NCBI GenBank assembly: GCA_045531405.1
Contig: JAZSDX010000030.1
Coordinates: 1-64,000 of the forward strand
DNA from: RGIG4079 sp045531405
GTDB taxonomy: Bacteria; Bacteroidota; Bacteroidia; Bacteroidales; Muribaculaceae
DNA length: 64,000 nucleotides
Reading direction: 5' to 3'
The notes under the pieces were generated by a model, which worked only from the letters and a program-made list of their open reading frames with translations, made no database searches and was not told where the DNA came from. Below, piece after piece: positions 53,619-62,196 of the stretch. The position numbers and the translations under genes were made by a program. Each line of letters starts with the position of its first letter. Position 1 is the stretch's first letter.

Positions 53619-54920
53619 ATGGAAATAATAAAATATCCTTCTCGCGATAAGTGGAACGACCTTTCACAACGAGCATTGGCCAACAAGGCTAACGAGGTGA
53701 AAGTTATCGTGGCCGACATCATTGCTAACGTGGCACAACGTGGCGATGAAGCTGTGAAAGAATATGAGCAACGATTTACAGGAGCTACACTCAATTCACT
53801 TGCTGTGAGTCAAGAAGAAATTGCCGAAGCTACATTGCTTGTGAGTGATGAGTTGAAAGAGGCTATCGAAACTGCTCGCAAAAACATTGAAGCATTTCAC
53901 AAAGCTCAAGCAACCGAAGTGATTATAGAAACTGCCCCCGGAGTGAAGTGTATTCAACGCCAAGTGCCTATCACAAAAGTGGGGTTATATGTCCCCGGAG
54001 GCAACTCTCCCCTATTTTCAACGGTGTTAATGCTTGCTGTGCCTGCCGTAATAGCCGGTTGTGAAGAAATTATCCTTTGTACCCCAGCCGGTAAAGATGG
54101 CAAAGTACATCCGGCGATACTTTATGCGGCAAATATGGCAGGTGTAACAAAAATATTCAAAACCGGAGGAGCTCAAGCAATCGCAGCAATGGCTTATGGC
54201 ACCGAGACGATCCCTGCCGTATATAAGATTTTCGGACCGGGCAACCGATTTGTCACCGAGGCAAAACGCCAAGTTAGTGAGGGAAATGTAGCAATTGATA
54301 TGCCTGCAGGACCATCGGAAGTATTGGTCGTTGCCGATGATAATGCCAATGCGTCATTTGTGGCATCTGATTTCCTATCGCAAGCCGAGCATGGACCCGA
54401 TAGCCAATCTATTTTAGTTACTTCATCTGAAAAGTTACTCAAGCAACTTCCTAATGAGATTGAGAATATGTTACAAATATTGCCACGTCGTGAAATGATG
54501 GAAAAATCATTAAGTCATAGTCGCATGATACTATTAAACAATGACGATGAAGTAATGGATTTTTCAAATCATTATGCCCCTGAGCATCTAATAATCAACC
54601 ACCAAAATGCATGGAAATTAGCATCAAAGGTAAAAAATGCCGGCTCGGTATTTGTCGGTCCTTACTCTCCCGAAAGTGCCGGAGACTATGCCTCTGGAAC
54701 AAATCACACACTACCCACGTCGGGCTATGCTCGCACTTATAGTGGGGTAAATCTCGATAGTTTCACAAAAAAAATCACGTTTCAAGAGCTAACACCACAA
54801 GGGATTACCTCAATTGGTCGTGCAGTGGAAGTGATGGCAGAAAATGAAGACCTTCACGCCCACAAAATGGCGATGACCTTGCGTATAAAATCATTAGAAA
54901 ACAATCCCCTCCCGGCATAG
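53619..54920 (+). CDS. hisD: Histidinol dehydrogenase
   Basis: HisD oxidises histidinol to histidine in two NAD-dependent steps with a zinc site. The 433-aa protein has the family signatures VGLYVPGGNSPLFSTVLMLAVPA, MPAGPSEVLVVADDNANA, QAEHGPDSQSI (zinc-site Gln and His) and HYAPEHLII with the catalytic Glu-His pair. The C-terminal GVNLDSFTKKITFQELT is also conserved. Length is normal. It lies 21 bp after hisG and 63 bp before hisC. Confidence 0.96.
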   Translation: MEIIKYPSRDKWNDLSQRALANKANEVKVIVADIIANVAQRGDEAVKEYEQRFTGATLNSLAVSQEEIAEATLLVSDELKEAIETARKNIEAFHKAQATEVIIETAPGVKCIQRQVPITKVGLYVPGGNSPLFSTVLMLAVPAVIAGCEEIILCTPAGKDGKVHPAILYAANMAGVTKIFKTGGAQAIAAMAYGTETIPAVYKIFGPGNRFVTEAKRQVSEGNVAIDMPAGPSEVLVVADDNANASFVASDFLSQAEHGPDSQSILVTSSEKLLKQLPNEIENMLQILPRREMMEKSLSHSRMILLNNDDEVMDFSNHYAPEHLIINHQNAWKLASKVKNAGSVFVGPYSPESAGDYASGTNHTLPTSGYARTYSGVNLDSFTKKITFQELTPQGITSIGRAVEVMAENEDLHAHKMAMTLRIKSLENNPLPA

Positions 54921-54983
54921 CCGTACTCCCCCTAAAAAAATCATTCAAATTTTCAGAGGGAAAGTTAATTTTATTATAATTTT

Positions 54984-56021
54984 ATGACACTAAAAGAATT
55001 AGTAAGACCAAACATATGGAATCTTGAGCCTTACACTTGCGCTCGCAATGAATTTACCGGCGAGGCTCGTGCATGGCTCGATGCAAATGAAAACAGTCGT
55101 ATTAAAGGACTTAATCGCTACCCCGATCCATTGCAATGGGAAGTAAAAGAACGATTAGGGGCAATTCGCAATGTAGATGCATCTCAAATATTTCTTGGTG
55201 TGGGAAGTGATGAATGTATCGACATCGCATATCGAGTATTTTGTCATCCTGGTATTGACAATGTGGTTGCACTAAAACCAACATACGGCATGTATCAAGT
55301 ATGTGCCGACATTAACGATATTGAATATCGCGAAGTGAGCCTCAACGATGATTTCACTCTCAATGTTGATGCCGTGCTCAATGCTACCGATGAAAATACA
55401 AAAATTTTGTGGATATGCACGCCAAATAATCCAACAGGAAATGCCTTCCCTCGCGAACAACTTCGTGAATTGTGTAGCCGATTTGGGGGCATTACTATTA
55501 TCGACGAAGCATACATTGATTTCTCTCCAAAGGGGTCTATGGTCGAATACCTTGATGAATTTCCTCATATGATTGTGATGCAAACATTCTCAAAAGCATG
55601 GGCAAGTGCAGCTATGCGTCTTGGTGTATCATACGCTTCTCAAGAAATCATAGAAATTTACAATAAAGTAAAATACCCCTACAACATAAATATTCTCACA
55701 CAACGTCAAGCTCTTAAAGTGCTCAACGACATTGATAATATCAAACGTGTCACTTCTGAAATTCTTGATGCTCGCAACACCCTTGTTGCTGAAATGGCTA
55801 TGCTTGATGTTATTGAAAAAATATATCCTACCGACGCTAACTTTGTGCTTGTGCAAGTAACAAATGCCAATGCCATTTATGCCTACCTACGCGACAATGG
55901 GGTAATTGTACGCAATCGTTCACGAGTGCATCTTTGTGACAACTGCTTGCGCATAACTGTTGGCAGTGATGAAGAAAACAAACTATTAATCGAAAAACTT
56001 CAAGAATATGGCACAAGATAA
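54984..56021 (+). CDS. hisC: Histidinol-phosphate aminotransferase
   Basis: HisC transfers an amino group from glutamate to imidazole acetol phosphate. The 345-aa protein is a class I/II PLP enzyme: CTPNNPTGN for substrate contacts, IIDEAYIDF for the PLP ring, and the PLP lysine K204 in TFSKAWASAAMRLG. RVHLCDNCLRITVGSDEEN at the C-terminus is typical. The last 14 bp overlap the start of hisB, so translation is coupled. Confidence 0.95.
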   Translation: MTLKELVRPNIWNLEPYTCARNEFTGEARAWLDANENSRIKGLNRYPDPLQWEVKERLGAIRNVDASQIFLGVGSDECIDIAYRVFCHPGIDNVVALKPTYGMYQVCADINDIEYREVSLNDDFTLNVDAVLNATDENTKILWICTPNNPTGNAFPREQLRELCSRFGGITIIDEAYIDFSPKGSMVEYLDEFPHMIVMQTFSKAWASAAMRLGVSYASQEIIEIYNKVKYPYNINILTQRQALKVLNDIDNIKRVTSEILDARNTLVAEMAMLDVIEKIYPTDANFVLVQVTNANAIYAYLRDNGVIVRNRSRVHLCDNCLRITVGSDEENKLLIEKLQEYGTR

Positions 56022-57093
56022 ACAACGCGTATTATTCATAGACCGCGACGGCACTCTCATTGTAGAGCCACCGGTGGATTATCAAGTAGATTCTCTCGAA
56101 AAATTGGAATTTCTTCCCGGTGTGATGCGAGCCATGCACTTGATTGCAACTCGGTTGAACTATAAATTGGTAATGGTGACAAATCAAGATGGTTTGGGGA
56201 CCGACTCATTTCCTGAGGACACCTTTTGGCCTGCTCACAACAAGATGTTAAAGGCTCTCGAAAACGAAGGTATCGTATTTGACGATATCATAATCGATTG
56301 CACTTTTGAACACGAAAATAAGCCCACTCGCAAACCAGGTACAGCTCTATTAACCGAATATCTTACAGGTGATTATGACCTTGAAAATTCATGGGTAATC
56401 GGCGACCGTCAAAGCGACATGAAACTTGCCGAAAATCTTGGGTGCAAAGGCATATATATCAACGAAAATGCGTTTAAGTCGTGGAGTGATATTGCGAAAT
56501 TTTTACTCGACAATGAACGCAAAGCCCACGTAACTCGCAACACAAATGAAACTCAAATCGACATTGAGGTATCACTTGATGGCTCGGGACAATGCGATAT
56601 TTCCACAGGTTTAGGATTTTTCGATCACATGCTTGAACAAATTGGTCGCCACTCTGGAATGAATCTAAAGATTAAAGTAAACGGTGATCTTCACGTTGAT
56701 GAGCATCACACAATTGAGGACACTGCCATTGCTCTCGGTGAGGCACTACGCATCGCTCTTGGCGACAAACGAGGCATTGAACGATATGGCTTTACCCTAC
56801 CAATGGACGACTGTCTATGTACTGTGGCACTCGATTTGGGGGGAAGACCTTGGCTTGTGTGGGAGGCTGATTTCAAACGTGAAAAAATAGGAGAAATGCC
56901 TACCGAAATGTTCTTACATTTCTTCAAAAGTTTAAGTGATAGCGCGCGTATGAACCTATTTATCCGTGCCGAGGGCACCAACGAGCATCACAAAATTGAG
57001 GGTATTTTCAAAGCCCTCGCTCGTGCAATAAAGATGGCGATTTCTCGCGACATCAACAATTATTCACTGCCATCAACTAAAGGAACTCTATAA
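56008..57093 (+). CDS. hisB: Bifunctional histidinol-phosphatase / imidazoleglycerol-phosphate dehydratase
   Basis: This 361-aa protein joins two steps of histidine synthesis. Residues about 1-165 are a HAD-type histidinol-phosphate phosphatase (FIDRDGT with nucleophile D12 and acid D14; WVIGDRQSDMKLAENLG). Residues about 172-361 are the dehydratase (GFFDHMLEQIGRHSGMNL, DEHHTIEDTAIALGEAL, NEHHKIEGIFKALARA, with the metal-binding histidines). The Cys-rich zinc loop seen in E. coli HisB is absent here: only C98 lies in IDCTFEHENKPTRKP. It overlaps hisC by 14 bp, and its TAA stop shares a base with the next ATG. Confidence 0.95.
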   Translation: MAQDKQRVLFIDRDGTLIVEPPVDYQVDSLEKLEFLPGVMRAMHLIATRLNYKLVMVTNQDGLGTDSFPEDTFWPAHNKMLKALENEGIVFDDIIIDCTFEHENKPTRKPGTALLTEYLTGDYDLENSWVIGDRQSDMKLAENLGCKGIYINENAFKSWSDIAKFLLDNERKAHVTRNTNETQIDIEVSLDGSGQCDISTGLGFFDHMLEQIGRHSGMNLKIKVNGDLHVDEHHTIEDTAIALGEALRIALGDKRGIERYGFTLPMDDCLCTVALDLGGRPWLVWEADFKREKIGEMPTEMFLHFFKSLSDSARMNLFIRAEGTNEHHKIEGIFKALARAIKMAISRDINNYSLPSTKGTL

Positions 57094-58058
57094 TGATTCT
57101 TAATATTATTTTATTAATTGGAGGACTCGCTTTAATTATTGTGGGAGCTAATTGCCTTACTGATGGAGCTTCTTCGGTAGCTAAAAAATGGGGTGTTAGC
57201 GACCTTGTTATTGGTCTCACAATTGTTGCATTTGGCACATCGGCACCCGAACTTGTTATCAGCACTATTTCGGCAATAAATGGCAGTGCCGAATTGGCTA
57301 TTGGCAACGTAGTGGGTAGTAATATGTTCAACATACTTATGATTATCGGATGCGTGGCATTAGTGATGCCTATAAAGATTGAAAAAAGTATCATGAGCAA
57401 CGAGATCCCATTAGTAATACTCTCAGCTCTTGCCATGTTATTTTGCGCCAATGACATCTTACTCAACGGCGACACTGCCAACGTCATAAGCCGTGCCGAC
57501 GGATTGATATTACTCCTATTCTTCGCAATATTCATGCGCTACACCTTCTCTATTGCAACAAAAGGTAGTAGTGATAACAATACCGAAGAGGTAAAAACCA
57601 TGTCGGGCATTAAAGCCACACTCTTTATTATTGGAGGTCTTTTAGGACTAATCTTTGGAGGGCAGTTCTTTGTTGACGGAGCAAGTGGCATCGCAATAAG
57701 TATGGGCGTTAGCGAATCAGTTGTGGGGCTTACAATCGTTGCGGCAGGGACCTCTTTGCCCGAACTTGCAACTTCCATTACCGCTGCACTCAAAAAGAAT
57801 CCAGGCATAGCTATAGGCAATGTGATTGGTAGCAATATATTTAACTCATTCTTCATTTTGGGGTGTGCTTCAACTATAAACCCACTTCCTATGGGTGGTA
57901 TTACAAACTTTGACTTACTCTCTATGGTAGGTGCGAGTGTATTATTCTTCATTGTAGGTTGGCTATTTAAGCAACGTACCATTACTCGCCTTGAAGGTGC
58001 AATAATGATAACTTGCTACATTGCCTATACCACCTATCTCGTTATGCAACAGTTATAA
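57093..58058 (+). CDS. CaCA family sodium/calcium-type antiporter
   Basis: A 321-aa membrane protein of the YrbG-like branch of the CaCA superfamily. The two inverted halves each carry the alpha-repeat motif: VAFGTSAPELVISTISAINGSAELAIGNVVGSNMFN (about 46-80) and VAAGTSLPELATSITAALKKNPGIAIGNVIGSNIFN (about 212-247). Each repeat supplies a glutamate to the ion site. About ten helices are predicted, with a polar loop near 150-165. Its ATG overlaps the hisB stop by one base, so it should be translated from the his transcript. The link to histidine synthesis is unclear. A strong hairpin follows 18 bp downstream. Confidence 0.9.
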   Translation: MILNIILLIGGLALIIVGANCLTDGASSVAKKWGVSDLVIGLTIVAFGTSAPELVISTISAINGSAELAIGNVVGSNMFNILMIIGCVALVMPIKIEKSIMSNEIPLVILSALAMLFCANDILLNGDTANVISRADGLILLLFFAIFMRYTFSIATKGSSDNNTEEVKTMSGIKATLFIIGGLLGLIFGGQFFVDGASGIAISMGVSESVVGLTIVAAGTSLPELATSITAALKKNPGIAIGNVIGSNIFNSFFILGCASTINPLPMGGITNFDLLSMVGASVLFFIVGWLFKQRTITRLEGAIMITCYIAYTTYLVMQQL

Positions 58059-58076
58059 AAATAGTCCACTACATAA

Positions 58077-58111
58077 AATAAGGAGAACTATTCATCATGG
58101 TTCTCCTTATT
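58077..58111. terminator. Bidirectional terminator between his operon and alcohol dehydrogenase
   Basis: AATAAGGAGAAC (58077-58088) and GTTCTCCTTATT (58100-58111) pair perfectly over 12 bp with an 11-nt loop. AT-rich flanks with several T lie on both strands, and the hairpin sits between two converging genes. It should end both transcripts. Confidence 0.8.
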
Positions 58112-58120
58112 ATTATTGAT

Positions 58121-59290
58121 TTATTGTGCCAATTCGTATATTTTGCGAGTTTCTTTAGCCGTGAGTCGATAATATCCTCCAATAACTTCTCCTTTATTTT
58201 CATGCAGTTTTTGCACAAGCAGATCAAAATCGGGTGTTTCGATGCCGAGTTGTGCAAGCGTGATAGGCAATCCTAATGAGGCATAAAATGCTCTTAATCG
58301 TGCTATACCATCAAGAGCTGCTTGAGTATCATCATCATTAGTCACATCCATTACTCGGCGAGCAAATTGCGCGCCCTTTGATGGATTATGTGTTGCCATA
58401 AAGGTCATCCATGCAGGTGTCATCACTGCCAAACCAGCACCATGTGTAACACCATACACAGCACTCAACTCATGCTCCATAAAATGCGAGACCCAATCTT
58501 CTTGACGACCGGTGCCACAAATACCATTGTGAGCCAATGTGCCACACCACATGATATTAGCACGAGCATCATAGTTCTCGGGGTCAGCCATCACGCGTGG
58601 AGCTTCAGTGATGATAGCCTTTAACACCCCCTCTGCCACACGGTCGGTAACTTCAGTTTCGGGAGTATTGGTAAAATATCGTTCAAAGATATGTGCCATC
58701 ATGTCGGCAATGCCACTTGCTGTTTGATATGGAGGTAGAGTGAATGTGAGTTCGGGATTCATCACTGCAAATTTAGGTCGCAAAGCACTTTCGGTGCGAA
58801 GACTGATTTTGTGCAATCCATCAAGTTTAGTAATCACCGAATTTCCCGAGCCCTCACTACCGGCAGCAGGGATTGTGAGCACTACCCCAACAGGCAATGC
58901 TTCCTCAACAACTTTCTTTCCCGCATAGAAATCCCAGAAATCACCTTCATAAGGTACTCCACAAGCAATCGCTTTGGCTGTATCAATAGCCGAACCGCCA
59001 CCAACAGCGACCAATCCTGTAAGATTGTTTTTACGGCACAAATCTATTCCTTCATACACTCTGTCATCTGTTGGATTAGGCAATACGCCTCCAAGTTCTA
59101 TATATTCAATATCAACTGCGTCAAGTGAATCTTTTACTCTATCAAGCAATCCACTTCGCACAACCGATCCACAGCCATAAACAAGCAACACTCGATTCAC
59201 GCCCATCCAACGGGTTAGCTCACCGGTTTGAGCCTCAACACCACGACCAAAGACATATCGCGTAGGAGTATAGTAATTAAAATCATTCAT
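58121..59290 (-). CDS. Iron-containing alcohol dehydrogenase (YqhD/BDH-like)
   Basis: A 389-aa group III dehydrogenase that reduces aldehydes or oxidises alcohols with NAD(P). The nucleotide-binding part has GGGSAIDTAKAIACG. The metal-binding helical domain has ADMMAHIFERYF and SHFMEHELSAVYGVTHGAGLAVMTPAWM, with the conserved metal-ligand Asp and His residues. The overall pattern is closest to YqhD and butanol dehydrogenases. I start it at the ATG at 59290 (MNDFNYYTPTRYVFG), which matches family N-termini; an in-frame ATG 27 bp upstream would lie at the likely transcription start. The gene is single, with its own promoter. Natural substrate unknown. Confidence 0.9.
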   Translation of the reverse strand: MNDFNYYTPTRYVFGRGVEAQTGELTRWMGVNRVLLVYGCGSVVRSGLLDRVKDSLDAVDIEYIELGGVLPNPTDDRVYEGIDLCRKNNLTGLVAVGGGSAIDTAKAIACGVPYEGDFWDFYAGKKVVEEALPVGVVLTIPAAGSEGSGNSVITKLDGLHKISLRTESALRPKFAVMNPELTFTLPPYQTASGIADMMAHIFERYFTNTPETEVTDRVAEGVLKAIITEAPRVMADPENYDARANIMWCGTLAHNGICGTGRQEDWVSHFMEHELSAVYGVTHGAGLAVMTPAWMTFMATHNPSKGAQFARRVMDVTNDDDTQAALDGIARLRAFYASLGLPITLAQLGIETPDFDLLVQKLHENKGEVIGGYYRLTAKETRKIYELAQ

Positions 59291-59316
59291 AAGCAATTGT
59301 TTATTATATTTAACCA

Positions 59317-59345
59317 CAAATATAGCAAATTTTATATTATTTCAA
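59317..59345 (-). promoter_or_regulatory. Promoter of the alcohol dehydrogenase gene
   Basis: On the minus strand TTG (59345-59343), an 18-bp spacer and TATATTTG (59324-59317). The spacer is slightly short. The expected start lies about 20 bp before the ATG at 59290, supporting that start choice. Confidence 0.6.
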
Positions 59346-59404
59346 TCTCTAATTGATATTTCTTCTCGTTTTGTCTCTCTTTTAGCAATGTTTAAGCGTC
59401 AGGA

Positions 59405-59437
59405 TTGGTAATATGTGAGAATTTGTGATTATTTTTG
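59405..59437 (+). promoter_or_regulatory. Candidate promoter of rpoN
   Basis: TTG (59405-59407) and TATTTTTG (59430-59437) fit the consensus elements, but the 22-bp spacer is longer than usual. The -7 box lies 28 bp before the rpoN ATG. Confidence 0.4.
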
Positions 59438-59464
59438 TGAAACTATTTTGGCAAAGCACATATA

Positions 59465-60916
59465 ATGGAAGAATCACTAAAATTATCAACCGAACAGAAG
59501 TTGCAACAACGGCTTACTCCGTTGCAAGTGCAATTTGTCAAAATGCTTGAAATGACCGGTCCAGAAGTTGAAGAGGAAGTACAACGAGTGCTTGACGACA
59601 ATCCGGCACTTGAACGATGCGACAAAGATGAACGCGAAAATAATCTAACTGAAGATTCTACCGAAACATTCAACGAAAGTGCCGAAGAAATTCAACTCGC
59701 CGATTATCGCGATGAAGATGAGATTCCATCATATAGATTAGAGGCTCGCAATCATAGTGCCGACGATAAATATTTTGAACCCATTGCAGTTGATTCGTCA
59801 GGTGAGACTCTAATTGAGACTCTCAACAGCCAGTTGATAGAGTTTGACCTTGATGAATTACAACTTGCCGTAGCCCAATATATTATTGGGAATATTGATG
59901 ACAATGGATATCTGGCTCGTGATCTAAATGCGATGTGTGATGACTTGGCGTTTAATGTGGGGTTAGATATTTCTCTTCATGAAATAAAAAAAATATTTGA
60001 ATTAGTACGTAACCTCGAGCCTGCCGGAGTGGGAGCTATTGATCTTCGAGATTGCCTATTATTACAACTTAAACGCAAGAAAAAAAATAAATCTGTAATT
60101 ATTGCTCTTGACATTATTGATAATTACTTTGATTTATTTTCTAAAATGCACTACGACCGATTGCGTAACATGTTAGATATTTCTGTTGATGAATTAAAAG
60201 GGGCGATGGAAATAATAACATCATTAAACCCCAAGCCGGGTAGTGTTATTACAGGAGGCATTAGCGATAATATTCGCCACATAATTCCCGACTTTAGTAT
60301 CGAGGTTGATAACGACAATGGCAATATTACATTAACGTTACTCAATCGCATTCCCGAATTACAAATTGAATCAACATTTTCAGAAGAAGCAAGCGAAATC
60401 CCGACAAATGCTTCTCGCAGTCAACGTGAAGCTGCAACTTTCATAAAACAAAAGCGCGAAGAGGCTAATGGGTTTATAAAGATATTGAAAATGCGCCAAG
60501 AAACGCTTTACAAGGTGATGGCTGCAATTGTTAAGCTTCAACGTGAGTTTTTTCTTTCCGATGATGAAAGTAAAATAAAGCCTATGATATTGAAAGATAT
60601 TTCGGCCATAACCGGGCATGATCTTTCGGTAATATCACGTGCCACTGCCGGAAAATTTGTGATGACACAACGAGGTGTATATCCGTTAAAACTATTTTTC
60701 AACGAACGCCCTAAAGACGATGATGACACATCTTCTCATGAAATCCTTGCCGTGTTGAAAGATATTATCTCAAATGAAAACAAGAACAAACCATTAAGCG
60801 ATGAAGCTATCACTAAAATCCTTATTGAGAAAGGATATGATATTGCTCGTCGCACAGTGGCTAAATATCGCGAAAAACTCGGGTTACCGGTTGCTCGTTT
60901 AAGAAAAGAATTATAA
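59465..60916 (+). CDS. rpoN: RNA polymerase sigma-54 factor
   Basis: Sigma-54 directs RNA polymerase to -24/-12 promoters that need an ATP-driven activator. The 483-aa protein has the glutamine-rich activator-interacting N-terminus (LSTEQKLQQRLTPLQVQFVKMLEM), an acidic linker (about 50-95), the core-binding domain, and the DNA-binding domain ending with the RpoN box ARRTVAKYRE (461-470). No activator gene lies in the window. It starts a plus-strand run with a PAP2-like gene 4 bp downstream and purE and ispG after that. Confidence 0.96.
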   Translation: MEESLKLSTEQKLQQRLTPLQVQFVKMLEMTGPEVEEEVQRVLDDNPALERCDKDERENNLTEDSTETFNESAEEIQLADYRDEDEIPSYRLEARNHSADDKYFEPIAVDSSGETLIETLNSQLIEFDLDELQLAVAQYIIGNIDDNGYLARDLNAMCDDLAFNVGLDISLHEIKKIFELVRNLEPAGVGAIDLRDCLLLQLKRKKKNKSVIIALDIIDNYFDLFSKMHYDRLRNMLDISVDELKGAMEIITSLNPKPGSVITGGISDNIRHIIPDFSIEVDNDNGNITLTLLNRIPELQIESTFSEEASEIPTNASRSQREAATFIKQKREEANGFIKILKMRQETLYKVMAAIVKLQREFFLSDDESKIKPMILKDISAITGHDLSVISRATAGKFVMTQRGVYPLKLFFNERPKDDDDTSSHEILAVLKDIISNENKNKPLSDEAITKILIEKGYDIARRTVAKYREKLGLPVARLRKEL

Positions 60917-60920
60917 CCAT

Positions 60921-61655
60921 ATGGATATCAAAAAAAATATAGAACAAGAATATGTTGGTTACTCAGATGACAACAATATTAATTGCAATCTGAATAAAAT
61001 AGCCAACAATGACGTTCCTGCAAAAAACAAGCCCAATCGTAAAAACATATTAGAGTTTTGTGCTGAGATTATATCTATGATTTTCACTCCATTGATAATT
61101 CCCACATATGCCGTTTGTTATTGCATTAATCTCCCCTATATTGCCATACAATCATCTTTATCGGCACGCATAATGGTATCGTTAGCAATTTTATGTATCA
61201 CATGCATGATTCCTATCATATCAATTGCGTTTTTATACAAATATGGCAAAATTTCCGATCCTGGAGTAAATCAACAAAAAGATCGATTAATCCCATATAT
61301 CATTACAATCATAAGTTATATAGTGGGAGCCATATATCTCACAGAGGTAAATGCGCCAAAATGGATTCCTATGTTCCTAATCGGCGGTGGATTGGCAGCA
61401 ATCACATCACTGCTCATCAATCTAAAATGGAAAATCAGTGCGCATGGTGCCGGAATGGGTGGACTTGTCGCATTATTTTTCACCATTTGGGCAAATGAAT
61501 ATGCACAAGAAGATTACATGCTTGCCACTTCAATTGTAATATTATTGACCGGACTTGTCGGCACTTCTCGTCTCATTCTTAAACGTCACACTTTGGGACA
61601 AGTTTTAGCCGGAACTATCAACGGATTTTTCTGGGTATTTTTAATGACTATTTAA
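60921..61655 (+). CDS. PAP2-like membrane protein
   Basis: A 244-aa protein with a polar N-terminus (1-43) and about six hydrophobic helices. KISAHGAGMGGL and GTSRLILKRHTLGQVLAG (about 214-231) recall the second and third motifs of the PAP2 phosphatase family (lipid phosphate phosphatases). However, the usual PSGH is SAHG, and the final Asp of SRxxxxxHxxxD is not in place, so activity is uncertain. It starts 4 bp after rpoN and ends 20 bp before purE, so it is co-transcribed with them. A role in lipid or isoprenoid phosphate metabolism is only a guess. Confidence 0.75.
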   Translation: MDIKKNIEQEYVGYSDDNNINCNLNKIANNDVPAKNKPNRKNILEFCAEIISMIFTPLIIPTYAVCYCINLPYIAIQSSLSARIMVSLAILCITCMIPIISIAFLYKYGKISDPGVNQQKDRLIPYIITIISYIVGAIYLTEVNAPKWIPMFLIGGGLAAITSLLINLKWKISAHGAGMGGLVALFFTIWANEYAQEDYMLATSIVILLTGLVGTSRLILKRHTLGQVLAGTINGFFWVFLMTI

Positions 61656-61675
61656 TAACAAAAATAAAATATATA

Positions 61676-62182
61676 ATGAAACCAGTAGTAAGCATAATTA
61701 TGGGAAGCACATCTGATCTTCCCATTCTCGAAAAAGCAGCGAAATTCCTCGACCAAATGGAAGTGCCATTTGAAATGAATGCGCTCTCGGCTCATCGCAC
61801 ACCCGGTGAAGTTGAAGAATTTGCACGCAATGCCCAAGGACGTGGCATCAAAGTTATCATCGCAGCAGCAGGTATGGCTGCAGCCCTTCCCGGTGTTATT
61901 GCTGCAATGACTCCACTACCTGTGATTGGTCTTCCTATCAACTCTACTCTCGATGGTGTTGATGCATTATTATCAATCGTGCAAATGCCTCCCGGCATCT
62001 CTGTCGCTACAGTAGGTATCAACAACGGAATGAATGCTGCTGTTATGGCTGTACAAATCCTTGCTCTTGGCGATGAAGCCCTTGCTAAACGTTTTGCCGA
62101 GTATCGTGCTACTCTTTCTGAGAAAATCGTTAAAGCCAACGACGACCTCAAAAACGTAAAATACAAATTCAAAGTAGATTAA
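61676..62182 (+). CDS. purE: N5-carboxyaminoimidazole ribonucleotide mutase
   Basis: PurE moves the carboxyl group of N5-CAIR to C4 in purine synthesis. The 168-aa protein has MGSTSDLP (residues 9-16), the catalytic H40 in SAHRTPGE, and AAAGMAAALPGVIAAMTPLPVIGLP, all typical of class I PurE. Length is normal. It lies 20 bp after the PAP2-like gene and 14 bp before ispG. Confidence 0.96.
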   Translation: MKPVVSIIMGSTSDLPILEKAAKFLDQMEVPFEMNALSAHRTPGEVEEFARNAQGRGIKVIIAAAGMAAALPGVIAAMTPLPVIGLPINSTLDGVDALLSIVQMPPGISVATVGINNGMNAAVMAVQILALGDEALAKRFAEYRATLSEKIVKANDDLKNVKYKFKVD

Positions 62183-62196
62183 TTTATATTTCTCCG

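Noticed and set aside
53270..53794. 174-aa minus-strand frame across the hisG-hisD junction
   Set aside because: It is antisense to two clear enzymes, low-complexity, and has no promoter or known motif.
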